Shown here piece after piece: positions 20,208 through 32,020 of a stretch of 64,000 nucleotides of DNA; the first letter of the stretch is position 1, and every line of letters starts with the position of its first letter. The position numbers and the translations under genes were made by a program. A model generated the notes under the pieces. It saw only the letters and a program-made list of their open reading frames with translations. It made no database searches and was not told the DNA's origin. Source of the DNA: Sepiola atlantica (taxonomy: Eukaryota > Mollusca > Cephalopoda > Sepiida > Sepiolidae); contig OY744547.1 of assembly GCA_963556195.1 (NCBI GenBank), positions 5,027,988 through 5,091,987 on the forward strand, given 5' to 3'.

Positions 20208-20541
20208 CTTTTGGCTAAGATCAAAGTGTAGTATCTGTTCCGATGGATACTTCACCCCATAGACTGGTATTGTCTTGGCCTTCGGGGATTGATTTACGCC
20301 GGTCTATGGGTCTTTCCTGTGCAGTTCTAGGAGGTCCACCCTCCAAGGCTTCACCTCCCTTCTTTGGGGAGGAGTAAGTTTATTTCTTACTGTCTGAGGC
20401 GCTCCTACCGGGGACTGCCGACGGGGCTGCCCAGGCAATTTTTAAACCCCACTTTCCCGACCCGACCTTGGGTCACATCTTACTTGTGGGAGTAAGATAA
20501 AAACTGGCCTTGTGCCTAACTCCTGGAGAGAAGTAAATCAA
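20208..20541 (+). mobile_element. U2 snRNA-headed SINE-like element
   Basis: The head CTTTTGGCTAAGATCAAAG continues into TGTAGTATCTGTTC, then the family body, ending GAAGTAAATCAATAC. A direct repeat TACTCACAC brackets it (20199-20207 and 20542-20550), a probable target-site duplication. It is slightly 5'-shorter than the 9.5-kb copy. Confidence 0.8.
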
Positions 20542-20585
20542 TACTCACACATATTGCCGTAAAATCGCACAGATATACATAATAT

Positions 20586-20810
20586 TTGATATATTTAATA
20601 ATAATAATACACGGATATTCAATTCAATTAATTTTGCAAAAAATAAAACAAGCATGTTTCAGTTGCCATCTGAGGAAAGGGATGGTAGAAAATTACACAG
20701 AATATGAATTATTCGCCTTGCTTATCTTTTTCAATTCAATTAATTTGGCAAAAAGTAAAACAAGCATGTTTCAGTTGCCATGTAGGGAAAGGTGGTAGAA
20801 ATTTACAACC
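20586..20810 (+). repeat. Tandem pair of a roughly 115-bp unit
   Basis: TTCAATTCAATTAATTTxGC with AAAAAxTAAAACAAGCATGT and TTCAGTTGCCATxTxxGGAA occurs at about 20618 and again at about 20733. Confidence 0.8.
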
Positions 20811-21063
20811 AAGCACCTGTTCAAATCCCCTTTGAATTGATGGGTTTTGGGCGTATTTATTACCTTTCTTGGGAGACTATTTTAAGGTCCAGTGATCGTG
20901 ATTGAGGAGGCGGTCCCCTTCCGGTTCAAATCGGCGGTGAAATAGTTTCTTGTAGTGTCCGCGTAGACCTCTTTCTAATGCAGGAGTGAATAATAGGTAC
21001 TGAGGTATACCATAATGACTATTGAAGAGATTGTATGCTCAAATCAGATCACCGCGTAATCGT
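20811..21063. other. No recognised feature
   Basis: Mixed-composition DNA between the tandem pair and the inverted telomere-like array. Confidence 0.4.
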
Positions 21064-21975
21064 CGGCGCTTGGGGTTAAGGGTTATGGGTTACAGGTTAA
21101 GGATTAAGGGTTAGGGTTAAGGGTTATGGGTTATGGGGTACAAGTTAAGGATTAAGGGTTAGGGTTAAGGGTTAAGGGTTATGTGTTATGGGTTAAGGAT
21201 TAAGGGTTAGGGGTACGGGTTAGGGTTAAGGGTTACGGGTTAAGGGTTACAGGTTATGGGTTAAGGGTTAGGGTTATGGGCTACGGGTTAAGGCTTACAG
21301 ATTAAGGGTTAGGGTTAGGGTTAGGGTTAGGGTTATGGGTTATGGGTTACGGGTTACGGGTTATGGGTTATGGGTTAAGGGTTATGGGTTATGGGTTACG
21401 GGTTACGGGTTATGGGTTAAGGGTTAAGGGTTAAAGGTTACGGGTTAAGGGCTACAGGTTAAGGGTTAGGGTTAAGGGTTACGGGTTACAGGTTACGGGT
21501 TACGGGTTACGGGTTAAGGGTTAGGGTTAAGGGTTAAGGGTTAAGGGTTAAGGGTTACAGGTTAAGGGTTACGGGTTAGGGTTACAGGTTACAGGTTAAG
21601 GGTTAAGGGTTAGGGTTACGGGTTATGGGTAAGGGTTTAGGGTTACGGGTTATCGGGTTACGGGTTACGGGTTAAGGTTAAGGGTTACGGGTTATGGTTT
21701 AACGGTTAGGGTTACGGGTTAAGGGTTAGGGTTACGGGTTACGGGTTACGGGTTAAGGGTTTAGGGTTACGGGTTAGGGTTATCGGGTTACGGGTTACGG
21801 GTTAAGGGTTACGGGTTACGGGTTACGGGTTACGGGTTAACGGTTAGGGTTACGGGTTAATGGTTAGGATTAAGGGTTACGGGTTATGGGTTAGGGTTAA
21901 TGGGTACGGGTTACGGGTTATGGGTTAACGGTTAGGGTTACGGGTTACGGGTTAAGGGTTAGGGTTACAGGTTAA
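21064..21975 (-). repeat. Interstitial telomere-like array, opposite orientation
   Basis: About 0.9 kb of GGGTTA variants (GGGTTAAGGGTTACGGGTTA, GGGTTATGGG). This is the only large array here in the TTAGGG orientation. The main variant is a heptamer (GGGTTAC or GGGTTAA), distinct from the CACTACCC variant of the 10.4-kb array, so the two amplified independently. Confidence 0.95.
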
Positions 21976-22139
21976 GGTAAATTAAATGAAACAATTTTTT
22001 TAAATCTTATCAAATTTTGCGTTTACCAGTTTTTCTTAATTTTATATTTCCTTGTAAAACTATTTTTTTTAGTAAAGACAAAAAGTGCTTGCGTAAGCAT
22101 CATGTTGTTTGCATTCATATTAACTGCTTTATCAGAAAA

Positions 22140-22262
22140 GTCCTCGAGCTGCCAGCCTTTGGAACTCCCTCCCTGCTCCTTGTTTCTCTGACTACCGACA
22201 TGCCGAAATTTAAGAGTAATATGAACAAATATCTCGCTGCACAACCCTTCACGTAAGACCCC
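22140..22262 (+). pseudogene. LINE ORF2 C-terminal fragment
   Basis: LPAFGTPSLLLVSLTTDMPK and FKSNMNKYLA match the extreme C-terminus of the LINE family at 23.2, 34.0 and 53.4 kb (LWNSLxxxCFP..FKTNxNxxLA), in a shifted frame at the start. Only the tail end is present. Confidence 0.7.
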
Positions 22263-23180
22263 CCCCCTATAATTTCTGGCACCTGGGGTGAATTTAAGTT
22301 TGTCTTTTTAAAGTAGAAGAATATCCGAACAGAATAGTTTTGCACCACTTTTATGCGGCCATATGTAGATTACAATCAATATCTAATGATACTAAACTTT
22401 ATGTTTAGAATCCTCATTCTAATTGTTATCAAAATATATTCTATGATTTGGATTCTAGCAAATGTCTCAAAATTAAAGCTTACGTCTTAATAAGAAATTG
22501 AAATTCAGGGCATATCGATTAAATTTAATGAAAATCTGAAATATTTGAATGTTCAAATGGGATGGTTGTGTCCATATTACGCCACCCAATAAACCTATAA
22601 AATACTTTAAAAAAAACTAGAAATTTGGTGAGTATGTATTAAGTGATGCGAAATATCTAGTTTTAAAATTTCACAGAAAATCGTAGCTTTCTGAATTTTG
22701 AAGAGGAGTTTTCACCTTCTCTTTCGTCCCTTTGCATAAAATCAAAATAAATATAGCACACATTACACACCAAACGCCTAAAAGTTATGTTCCAAAATTC
22801 ATAAATATTGATTAATAAGTTTAGGAGTGAATTCCGTACATACAATATAAACATATACACATAACTTTAAATATACAGAAAACAATAACGCAATAGTTAT
22901 TTGAAAAAAAAAACTAACGTAATAATTATTCATATATAGTTATTTTTAGAAGGTCAACGAATATTTAAGTCAGTGAAATTTCTTTTACATTTGATGATAA
23001 AGTTATATTTGTCTCAAGATTAAATTTCCGTATAAAGTAATTAATTAATTGAAGACAAAAGCCTTTTGTAATCGGCATCTTGAATGTGTATTCAAAGTAC
23101 TTGGTTCATGGACAAAATAGAATAGAAATTTGAAAGATTTAATGTAATTGGTTAGCAACAGAATACGGTATATATATATT
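22263..23180. other. No recognised feature
   Basis: AT-rich DNA with short frames and a TATATATTATATATATATTA patch at the end. No gene recognised. Confidence 0.5.
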
Positions 23181-23214
23181 ATATATATATTATATTTTTT
23201 TATCATAGTTCACC

Positions 23215-23935
23215 CAAACAAGGCAGGCCACCACTGTCGACGTAAGGAGCTACTGAGAAAAAAGGGTAAAGGTTTGGGAAGAAAGGGGTCAACCTAAATT
23301 AGAAGCTGCGCAGCGAGATGTCTGTTTACATTAGTTTTTAATTTCTGCATGTCAGTAACGTCAGGAAAACAGGAAGCAGGGAGGGAGTTTCAGGGTCCAG
23401 CAGCATGAGGAAAGAAGCTTTTGGAGTAGAAAGCTCTTCGGCATCTGGGAACCTCCACAGTGTATGGATGGGATTTGGCCGATTGTCGGGTTGGTCTAGT
23501 GAATTTACGTCGTGGGGTACCAGAGCAGAAAGCTCATCAGAGCACAATCCATTGAAGTACTTGTAAAACAGGCACAGGGAAGCAATATTGCGGCGATGGG
23601 ACAGGGGCTGGAGATTGCTGGATAGTGAAGGACCTATCAAGTTGGCGACTCTTTCTTTGGATCTTATCTAAGAGGGAGAGACTAGCAGATGATGCACCAG
23701 CCCAGATGTGGCAACAATACTCCATGCATGGGCGGATGGTGGCTTTGTAGAGATATAGGATAATGTCAGGTGTGAGAAGTTTACTGGCACGGTAGAGGGA
23801 GCCCACCTTCTTTGCAGCAGCCCTGGCAATGTTTTCAATGTATTTATTCCAATTCATGTTATCTGTGAAAGTTAGGCCGAGGAGTTTGAATGATGAACTC
23901 TCAGGTATGGTGTTATTTACCATGACAATCGGTGG
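23215..23935 (-). pseudogene. LINE ORF2 3' portion (RT thumb and C-terminus), frameshifted
   Basis: Minus strand, in order: FKLLGLTFTDNMNWNKYIEN, AARAAAKKVGSLYRASKLL, IRPCMEYCCHIWAGASSAS, LLDKIQRK, then after a frameshift PLSHRRNIASLCLFYKYFNG. This block follows the catalytic palm in many metazoan LINE RTs. The 5' side stops at (TA)n, consistent with 5' truncation. Frameshifts make it inactive. Confidence 0.85.

Positions 23936-23936
<1 letters not shown>

Positions 23937-24020
<84 letters not shown>
23937..24020. repeat. (TA)n microsatellite
   Basis: TA run between the truncated LINE and a foldback. Confidence 0.95.
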
Positions 24021-24023
<3 letters not shown>

Positions 24024-24029
24024 GCTATA

Positions 24030-24384
<355 letters not shown>

Positions 24385-24387
24385 ATT

Positions 24388-24600
24388 ATAAAAAAGAAAA
24401 AACTGTACACACATTAAGGTTGTATACATTATAACTTATTTCGACCTCTTAATGAGGTCTCCTCAGATGTATAAACAACGATTTTTTTCGTTTTTTGACG
24501 TGGTTGTTTATAAATCTGAGAGGACCTCATTAAGGGGTCGAAAGTAGTTATAATGTATACAACCTTAATGTGTGTATAGTTTTTTCTTTTTTATAATTCT
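24388..24600. mobile_element. Foldback element with hammerhead in one arm
   Basis: ATTATAAAAAAGAAAAAACT and its complement form the ends; CACACATTAAGGTTGTATAC and its complement lie inside. The left arm encodes an intact hammerhead on the minus strand. The equivalent in the right arm reads CTGAGAG in place of CTGAGGA, so only one arm kept the core. Confidence 0.8.
24423..24473 (-). ncRNA. Hammerhead ribozyme candidate
   Basis: Minus strand: stem I TATACAT/ATGTATA (seven perfect pairs), CTGAGGA, stem II GACCTC/GAGGTC (six perfect pairs, loop ATTAA), GAAA, stem III ATAA/TTAT, cleavage base A. The core is fully canonical, and stems I and II are the longest in this window. Confidence 0.8.
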
Positions 24601-24669
24601 GTTTTGCTCTGTTTAAATTACATTGAGCTCTGTTATTCGGATTCTCAACACAAAATTGAAATCTACAGA

Positions 24670-24672
<3 letters not shown>

Positions 24673-24752
<80 letters not shown>
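24673..24752. repeat. (TA)n microsatellite
   Basis: TA run of about 80 bp. Confidence 0.95.
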
Positions 24753-24755
<3 letters not shown>

Positions 24756-25404
24756 TTCTTTCAATGTACTTGCTCCATGGACAAAACAGAATAGAGATTT
24801 GAAAAACTGAATGCGGCAGTTTAGCAACAGAATACAATGTGTATATATAGGCACTTCTTTTGTTTTATCGTCGAACTACAAGAAGTACAGAAACAGAAAT
24901 GGAAATTATTTTTGTTTGTTAAAAGTAACAACTTACCCAAGCGAAAATGATGTAAGTCGCCATTTTGCAGATGCGCACAAGTAAGAAATATTCGCAGATA
25001 TCTTGGAAATGTAGTGACGTGACAAGATGGGTCGGGTCATGTAAAACTTTGCAGGGATTTTATCAGTTTTTTTTAAATATCCGTTTCGTTATCAAAAATA
25101 GCAAAATAATGAATAAATGTTATTTGTAAGCAATAACTGCGATAATGGATAATATCAGCAAAACAATGACTGCGAAGATGATTTAGTAAAAGTTTTCTGC
25201 TGGATAAAAAGGTGGCAGATATTTTTTTTTTAAATGATTCTTTGCTGATGAAACATTTTCGGGGAAAAAAATAATTCAAAATAAATTTTATCTATCTTAA
25301 CAACATAGACCAACGGTAACGAAACGGAAATGGCTAATCAAAATAAAATATCATGAACTGCTAAGACTGCTCTATTTCCCTTCTGAATTTTCGCTAGTAA
25401 AATT
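24753..25404. other. No recognised feature
   Basis: AT-rich DNA. Short minus-strand frames show no domain. Confidence 0.5.
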
Positions 25405-25416
25405 ATATATATGTAC

Positions 25417-25485
<69 letters not shown>
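25405..25485. repeat. (TACA)n to (TA)n
   Basis: A few TACATACA units grade into TA. Confidence 0.9.
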
Positions 25486-25489
<4 letters not shown>

Positions 25490-25512
25490 TCAATAGATAT
25501 GTAGAAAAAACA

Positions 25513-26068
25513 AGGTACTTATATCGATTTTGACCCAGTTTTCGCGAGTTTCTTGTCGGAAGCGTTCGGCTGTCCTACGCAAAAGCCCGAGAGATGACGA
25601 GCCGATTTGTACCAGACGACAATTTAGATACGGTGCTGCGTCCTATGATTTTAAGTTATATTTTCAAGAAATTTTCTAAAAGAAACAAAAAAAAAAAAAA
25701 GCAAAACATAGCGAAGTTACTGTTATCAAATAAATATTTTTGTTATTTTGATACGTTGCTGCGTCTTATAATTTTTAGTTATAGTTGCAAGAAATTTTTT
25801 AAACAACAAAACAAATAAAACAAGCAAAACAGAGCGAAATTACTGTTATCAAAAAAATATTTTTAACCCTAACCCTAAGCTTTACCCTTAACCCTAACAA
25901 CAACAAAAAAACGAAACAAGCAAAACATTAAAATCATAGGACGCAGTAGCGTATCAAAATTGTCGTCTGGTACAAATCGGCTCGTCATCTCTCGGGCGTT
26001 TGCGTAGGATAGCCGAACGCTTCCGACAAGAAACTCAAGGAAACTGGGTCAAGATCGATATAAGTACC
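25513..26068. mobile_element. Foldback element with telomere-like repeat in its loop
   Basis: Arms of about 141 bp (25513-25653 and 25928-26068) include CCGAGAGATGACGAGCCGAT and TTTGTACCAGACGACAAT with their complements. The loop holds a direct repeat (CGTTGCTGCGTCxTATxATT region twice) and AACCCTAACCCTAAG at about 25864. The short coding frame across the arm is not recognised. Confidence 0.8.
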
Positions 26069-26197
26069 AAATACAAATAACCAAATAACGATGTGTTGTT
26101 TTTTCTCTAAAATACATTTATTTACCTCAGCTTACCGAGCTTTTGACTTTTAAAAAGTAATTTTCAAGTTGAGATATTTTTTTCTTCATCCTTCCGT

Positions 26198-26199
<2 letters not shown>

Positions 26200-26236
<37 letters not shown>
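26200..26236. repeat. (TA)n microsatellite
   Basis: Short TA run at the left of an F6 element. Confidence 0.9.
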
Positions 26237-26239
<3 letters not shown>

Positions 26240-26378
26240 TTCTCTCCAAATATGATCTGGGGTTAAGATCGGATTCTAACTCTGCCTGATGAGATCTCAG
26301 TTTATAGTAACTGTTGATCGATAACATCGACATGCCAGTGTCGCAGATTTTGTACATGTCTGTGTAAATAAAATTATC

Positions 26379-26385
<7 letters not shown>
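26237..26385. mobile_element. F6 element, single orientation
   Basis: CTGATGAGATCTCAGTTTAT, GATCGATAACATCGACATGC and GTCGCAGATTTTGTACATGT match the 9.3- and 53.1-kb copies. CTGATGA is intact here. Confidence 0.6.

Positions 26386-26471
<86 letters not shown>
26386..26471. repeat. (TA)n followed by (GA)n
   Basis: TA run with one ACAT interruption, then about 40 bp of GAGA. Confidence 0.95.
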
Positions 26472-26474
<3 letters not shown>

Positions 26475-26514
26475 GTAGTTTGATTGAAGCATTACTGGGA
26501 ATAGTAGTAATACA

Positions 26515-26720
26515 TTAAGAAGGATGAGGGCAATGCAGAGTGCTGGGTAGGTAGTAAGCTGGAAGGAACAAAAATAATAAATCGAAATGAAAATGGGACT
26601 TACTATTTATTTCTTCTTAAAATCTTACATAACAGAAACTGTGGCGTTAGCTGTTTGTGTGTTGTCTGGCGGATTATTAAACATCATCATCATTAAAAAT
26701 CTTCATTTTTAATGATCATT
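26515..26720. mobile_element. Single arm of the F5 foldback family
   Basis: GGGCAATGCAGAGTGCTGGGTA, GACTTACTATTTATTTCTTC and AATCTTACATAACAG match the outer arm of the 39.1-40.3-kb foldback. Confidence 0.65.
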
Positions 26721-26734
26721 CTTCTTAAGCATAC

Positions 26735-26736
<2 letters not shown>

Positions 26737-26785
<49 letters not shown>
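26737..26785. repeat. (TA)n microsatellite
   Basis: TA run left of the second F4 element. Confidence 0.95.
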
Positions 26786-26786
<1 letters not shown>

Positions 26787-27027
26787 CATTAGATAAAGTA
26801 AAAGAATGAAATAAGGTGCGAATCAAATTTTATTAGAATTCACAGTTCAAACAAAGTACTTTAAAGTCCTTAACTTATGAGTTGGATGAACTGTATAAGT
26901 TTAACAAAAAAGAATGTTTTTGGCCAATATATTTGATGTTTTATATACTTTATGTATTTTATGTATATTTTTTTATATATTTTCATAGTTTAATTTTATT
27001 ACCTGCAGTAATGTCATTGCGGTAATT

Positions 27028-27073
27028 GTCTTCTGAGGAGAAGATTTTCTTTGAAAACTCATGAGTTAAGGAC
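27028..27073 (+). ncRNA. Hammerhead ribozyme candidate (family H1)
   Basis: Stem I GTCTT/AGGAC (one G-U), CTGAGGA (27033-27039), stem II GAAGA/TCTTT with loop TTT, GAAA (27053-27056), stem III AACTC/GAGTT, cleavage base A at 27068. All core positions are canonical and all three stems form. It is the best member of family H1. Confidence 0.8.
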
Positions 27074-27159
27074 TTCAAAGTACTTTGCTTGAACTGTGAA
27101 TTCTAATAAAAATTGATTCGCACCTTATTTTATTCTTTCACTTTATTTAGTGCTATTAA

Positions 27160-27181
27160 TGCTCTATCCAGTATATTGAGC
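27160..27181 (-). other. Recurrent 22-bp junction motif (inverted)
   Basis: Minus strand: GCTCAATATAC, TG, GATAGAGCA, identical to the copy at 18891. Confidence 0.6.
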
Positions 27182-27247
27182 TTCATTTTTATCCGGATGT
27201 TCACTAATTAAAGATATTAGTTGCCTCTTATACTTTTTGTTGTATTA

Positions 27248-27388
<141 letters not shown>

Positions 27389-27871
27389 GTGTGTGTGGGG
27401 GGGTCTGCTTTTGCAAACGAATTATGTCCCCGAGTAATGTAAGAATCATTGTACAGCAGTTGGCTACACTGCTCCTTCATAAGAGTCATTTTTCGGACAC
27501 ACGAACAACACGTACATTAAGTTTTATCGATACACACCTAAAAGCGAGGAAACATTTCTTTCTAAGTATGTTACAGACCAAAGACCTGTGTAACACTGTT
27601 ATTCTTTGGATGTGCGTGTGTTAAAACGTGTCATCATATGGGAACAATACTTGACCGAATCCTTATGTCGTCGAATAAAGCACGGAATCCGAAAGTCCTC
27701 TGGTCACGCCTGATTATTCATTAAAGGCAAAATGTATAATTCGTGTTGTTTATTTTGAGAGTACAGATTAAAAACAAGGAACGAGACATGCTAGGACAGA
27801 CACGTCGTAAACCCTTTCAACCAATCTTGAAAGGCGGACATTCTCCATAATTGTTTCGTGCTTTACAAATA
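27389..27871. other. No recognised feature
   Basis: Mixed-composition DNA before the TTC array. No gene recognised. Confidence 0.5.
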
Positions 27872-28350
27872 AGACTTCTTCTTCTTCTTCTTTTTCTTCT
27901 TTTTCTTCTTCTTCTTCTTTTTCTTCTTTTTCTTCTTCTTCTTCTTTTTTTCCTTTTTCTTCTTTTTCTTCTTTTTCTTCTTCTTCTTCTTCTCTTTCTT
28001 CTTCTTCTTCTTCTTCCTTTTCTTCTTCTTTTTCTTCTTCTTTTTTTCTTCTTCTTCTCTTTCTTCTTCTTCTTCTTTTTCTTCTTCTCTTTCTTCTTCT
28101 TCTTCTTCTTTTTCTTTTTCTTCTTCTTCTTCTTCTTTTTTCTTCTTCTTTTTCTTCTTCTTATTCTTCTCCTTCTTTTTCTTCTTCTTCTTTTTTTCTT
28201 CTTCTTTTTCTTTTTCTTCTTCTTCTTCTTTTTTCTTCTTCTTTTTCTTCTTTTCTTCTTCTTCTTCTTTTTCTTCTTCTTATTCTTCTCCTTCTTTTTC
28301 TTCTTCTTTTTTTCTTCTCCTTTGTCTTCTTCTCTATCTTCTTCTTCCTC
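27872..28350. repeat. (TTC)n polypyrimidine tract
   Basis: About 480 bp of TTC with TTTTTC variants and some internal higher-order repetition (TTCTTATTCTTCTCCTTC occurs twice). It could adopt triplex structures. The Lys/Arg-rich minus-strand frame is an artefact. Confidence 0.95.
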
Positions 28351-28544
28351 TTCTTTTCTAGACCGATACAAAACAAAAACAGCGAACAGATCTGGTCAGC
28401 CATTTCTTTGGTTTTGCAATAGGATGGAAACGAATGGATTCGTCGATGGTTTCGTAAAACATTTTTACTTTGTTGGCATGAAATTAATTCTCAGAATGTG
28501 CAGGCACCTACGTTACTATGAGGCCTGTGTTTGTCTTTTAGTTT

Positions 28545-29955
28545 CAGAATCAGTAATTGTATCGGAATCGGTAATTTAGAACAGAATCGGTAATTGTATC
28601 GAATCGAAAATTCTATCGGAATCGGTAATTTAGGACAGAATCAGTAACTCTATCGGAATCGAAAATTCTATCGGAATCGAAAATTCTATTAGAATCGGTA
28701 ATTGTATCGGAATCGGTAATTCTATCGGAATCGGTAATTCTATCGGAATCGGTAATTTATGACAGAATCGGTAATTCTATCGGAATCGAAAATTCTATCG
28801 GAATCGGTAATTTAGGACAGAATCAGCAATTCTATCGGCATCGAAAATTCTATCGGAATCGGTAATTTCGGACAGAATCGGTAATTCTATCGGAATCGGT
28901 AATTCCATTGAGATCGATAATTAATGACAGAATCGGTAATTCTCTCGGAATCGAAAATTCTATCGGAATCTGTAATACTATCGGAATCAGTAATTTATGA
29001 CAGAATCGGTCATTCTATCGGAATCGAAAATTCTATCGGAATCGGTAATTTCGGACAGAATCGGTAATTCTATCGGAATCTAAATATCTATCGTGACTGA
29101 TAATTCTATCCGAATCAGTAATTTCGGACAGAATCGGTAATTCTATCAGAATCAGAAATTCTATCAGAATCGGTAATTCTATCGGAATCGGTAATTTAGG
29201 ACTGAATCGGTAATTGTATCGGAATCGAAAATTCTATCGGAATCAGTAATTCTATCGGAATCTGTAATTTAGGACAGAATCGATAATTCTATCGGAATCT
29301 AAAATTCTATCGGGACTGGTAATTCTATCGGAATCGGTAATTTCGGACAGAATCGGTAATTCTATCGGAATCGGTAATTCTATCGGAATCGGAAATTCTA
29401 TCAGAATCGGTAATTCTATCGGAATCGGTAATTTATGACAGAATCGATAATTGTATCGGAATCGAAAATTCTATCGGAATCGGTAATTCTATCGGAATCA
29501 GTAATTTAGGACAGAATCGGTAATTGTATCGGAATCGGTAATTTCGGACAGAATCGGTAATTGTATCGGAATCGAAAATTCTATCGGAATCGGAAATTCT
29601 ATCGGAATCGGTAATTTATGACAGAATCGGTATTTCTATCAGAATTGAAAATTCTATCGGAATCGGTAATATCGGACAGAATCGGTAATAATATCGGAAT
29701 CGAACATTCTATCGGAATCGGTAATTTAGGACAGAATCGGTAATTTTATCAGAATCGAAAATTCTATCGGAATCGGTAATTTGGGACAAAATCGGTAATT
29801 GTATCGGAATCGAACATTCTATCGGGATCGGTAATTAAGGACAGAATCGGTAATTTTATTGGAATCGATAATTCTATCGGAATCGGTAATTCTATCGGGA
29901 TCGGTAATTCTGTGCAGAATCTGTAATTTTGACGGAATCGGGAAAAATATTGGAA
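28545..29955. repeat. 18-19-bp minisatellite (GGAATCGGTAATTCTATC)
   Basis: Several dozen units, alternating between GGAATCGGTAATTCTATC, a GGAATCGAAAATTCTATC variant and a 19-bp GTAATTTAGGACAGAATCG variant. Variants cluster in repeating series, indicating a higher-order unit. Confidence 0.95.
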
Positions 29956-30554
29956 TCGTCCCACTACTACTTTTAACTCATAGGAAATATCCTAGGCGGT
30001 GAAAATGAAGAGAGAAAATACCCACGAAATGTATGTCGCGATGATTTATGATTCCACAAGTTTATTGTTTCCACGAAAAGGAAGTAAAAATCAGAGGAAA
30101 ACATTGTACATAAAGAATTCAAATTTAAAAAAAAAAAGTAAATAAATGATGAAATAGTGATGCCAGCAAAAAGTACTGATTTTTTTCCTTTGTTTAAACA
30201 ATTTTTTTAGTGTCAAATGCATATCGTTTTAGTATGAAATTGAAAGCTCACGGTATGTTCGCCTTTTTCTGGTGCCGGATTATTTTCTTCTTTCTTCACC
30301 AACAAAATGTAGGACGTTCGTGCTTTGTAGCAGCAGCAGTAAGTGGAAGCCGGAAACGAAATATTTTGGCTGACGACACACGCGAACGACGGTAGCTGCG
30401 TGGCGTCTCAAAAAGATCTCTGCCTCGAACAAAAATGTCACTCATTTTATTCAGGACTTTTTGACTGCTAAAAACGCCTATTTTGCAAAATCCCAACCGT
30501 CGCCTCGAAATCAGACAGTTCCAGGTTTGCTCTCACGCGCGGCCACTTTTTCCT
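29956..30554. other. No recognised feature
   Basis: Includes a GAAAGCTCACGGTATGTTCG segment and short frames without recognised domains. Confidence 0.5.
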
Positions 30555-30688
<134 letters not shown>

Positions 30689-30852
30689 AAATTAAGATGG
30701 AATAAGCGGAAGACCTAAAAAGCTGAACGTTTCGCCCAAATGTTATATGGGCTTTGTCAAGAGCGAACAAAAAAGTGACAAAGTCCATATAATATTTGGG
30801 CGACACGTTGAGCTTTTTAGATCTTCCGCTTATTTCATTTTAATTTCATACC
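30689..30852. mobile_element. Foldback element with non-canonical hammerhead-like loops
   Basis: ATGAAATTAAGATGGAATAAG and CTTATTTCATTTTAATTTCAT are the ends, with GCGGAAGACCTAAAAAGCT and its complement inside. TA-rich DNA lies on both sides. The inner arm holds a TTGACAAAGCCC..GGGCGAAACGTT hairpin. Confidence 0.75.
30721..30765 (-). ncRNA. Non-canonical hammerhead-like hairpin (UUGACAA type)
   Basis: Minus strand: TTGACAA, extra A, stem GCCC/GGGC, GAAACGTT. C3 and G8 of the hammerhead consensus are both replaced, yet the same replacement appears in the unrelated F5 foldback at 40.07 kb. Confidence 0.4.
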
Positions 30853-30878
30853 GTCGGATTATTTTATCCTTTCATCTA

Positions 30879-30882
<4 letters not shown>

Positions 30883-30912
<30 letters not shown>
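30883..30912. repeat. (TA)n microsatellite
   Basis: Short TA run. Confidence 0.9.
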
Positions 30913-30917
<5 letters not shown>

Positions 30918-31013
30918 AATGAAGGAAGAGCGATAAACATGTGCGACTTACACATCTATTTCATCTTTGATTGTTCAATACAAGGTGTGCTCGATAAAAA
31001 CATGTTTATTTTT

Positions 31014-31065
31014 ATTTCCTTAAGCCAGGCTTTTCAAAGATTAAAATCTTATCATCAGAGGAATT
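31014..31065 (-). ncRNA. Hammerhead ribozyme candidate (family H2)
   Basis: Minus strand: stem I TTCCT/AGGAA (five pairs), CTGATGA, stem II AAGAT/ATCTT, GAAA, stem III AAGCC/GGCTT, cleavage base A. All core positions are canonical. Stem III has almost no loop, so the inner pair may open. Confidence 0.75.
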
Positions 31066-31079
31066 ACATAGATGGATAA

Positions 31080-32020
31080 GTTGGCAGGGGGATAGCCAAA
31101 ATTACAAAATTTTTAAAAATTAAGAAATAATGTAAAGCAATGGAAAGTAAGAGTGTGTGTGTAAAAAGGTTATTAAAATATAGAGTGCGTCCAGTTAGTG
31201 AATGGGTCCCGGCGTTACCCGGGAAAGAGGATGTAATTCAGGAATTCCATGCGCAACTTTGAAAAATCCAACACGAACACAGAACACACAATAATAAAAG
31301 CGGATTACCAGAATTTTTATATGTGTGTATGGAAAAAAGTTATTCTTACCTGTATAATCGTTTTGAAGTTTCTATTTTGTCGTGTTTCTCCTCCCAATTG
31401 TATAGCGGGGTGGGGTGGGACATAATGGGTCAGTGGAGCATAATGGGTCAGTGGGACATAATTGGTCATAATGGGTTAAATCAGAAGGCTTGGTGTTTTT
31501 TTCCCAACTTGCACATGTTTCCGAAGCGTGTTTCAACTTTACAGAAAATAAAACGATCACCAGCAAATTTTGGTAATCTATTATTTGTTCACATTTCAAA
31601 AAAAAAACATTTTTTACGGTCCGTTTCATTTGTCGTGAGCCAAACAACATTTATATGTCAAGACGGTCTCTGCAACACATATTCATCGAAAATTACGCAT
31701 GTTTTTTTAGTCTGATGTTACAAGACCCGAAACAATCGATTAATGTGCTTATAGAAATGATGACGTCACTGAAAACGCAGGATGAAATTTCAATAACTTA
31801 TTAAAAGATTTAGCGATGTACTTTCTCACCCCGATCTTCATAGGAAAGTTCTTGGTCACTGTCTGTTAAGCCATTATTCAGATTATGAACCCAGAAAACT
31901 GATTTTTCTGTTTGTCCCTTACGTAACAAAAATACCCATGAAATTTCCAACTATCTAAAAGTATAGTCATTATATTTTTATCCGAATAAAAAAGGTTGTG
32001 ATCAATTGCTTTTTTTTTTA
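31080..32020. other. Unrecognised DNA with a CCCGGCGTTACCCGGG motif
   Basis: The near-palindromic CCCGGCGTTACCCGGG lies near 31203, related to the phrase near 7.43 kb. Near 31.43 kb, GGxxCATAATGGGTCAGTGG repeats three or four times. No gene recognised. Confidence 0.4.

Noticed and set aside
26280..26360. F6 CTGATGA..GATC..GATAACA..GTCGCAGA as a hammerhead
   Set aside because: Stem I (TCTGC/GCAGA) and a GUC exist, but all three copies have GATAACA where GAAA is required; two copies also lose CTGATGA. Left unassigned.
27817..28579. Lys/Arg-rich and Phe/Leu-rich frames over the TTC tract
   Set aside because: Direct product of a (TTC)n microsatellite.
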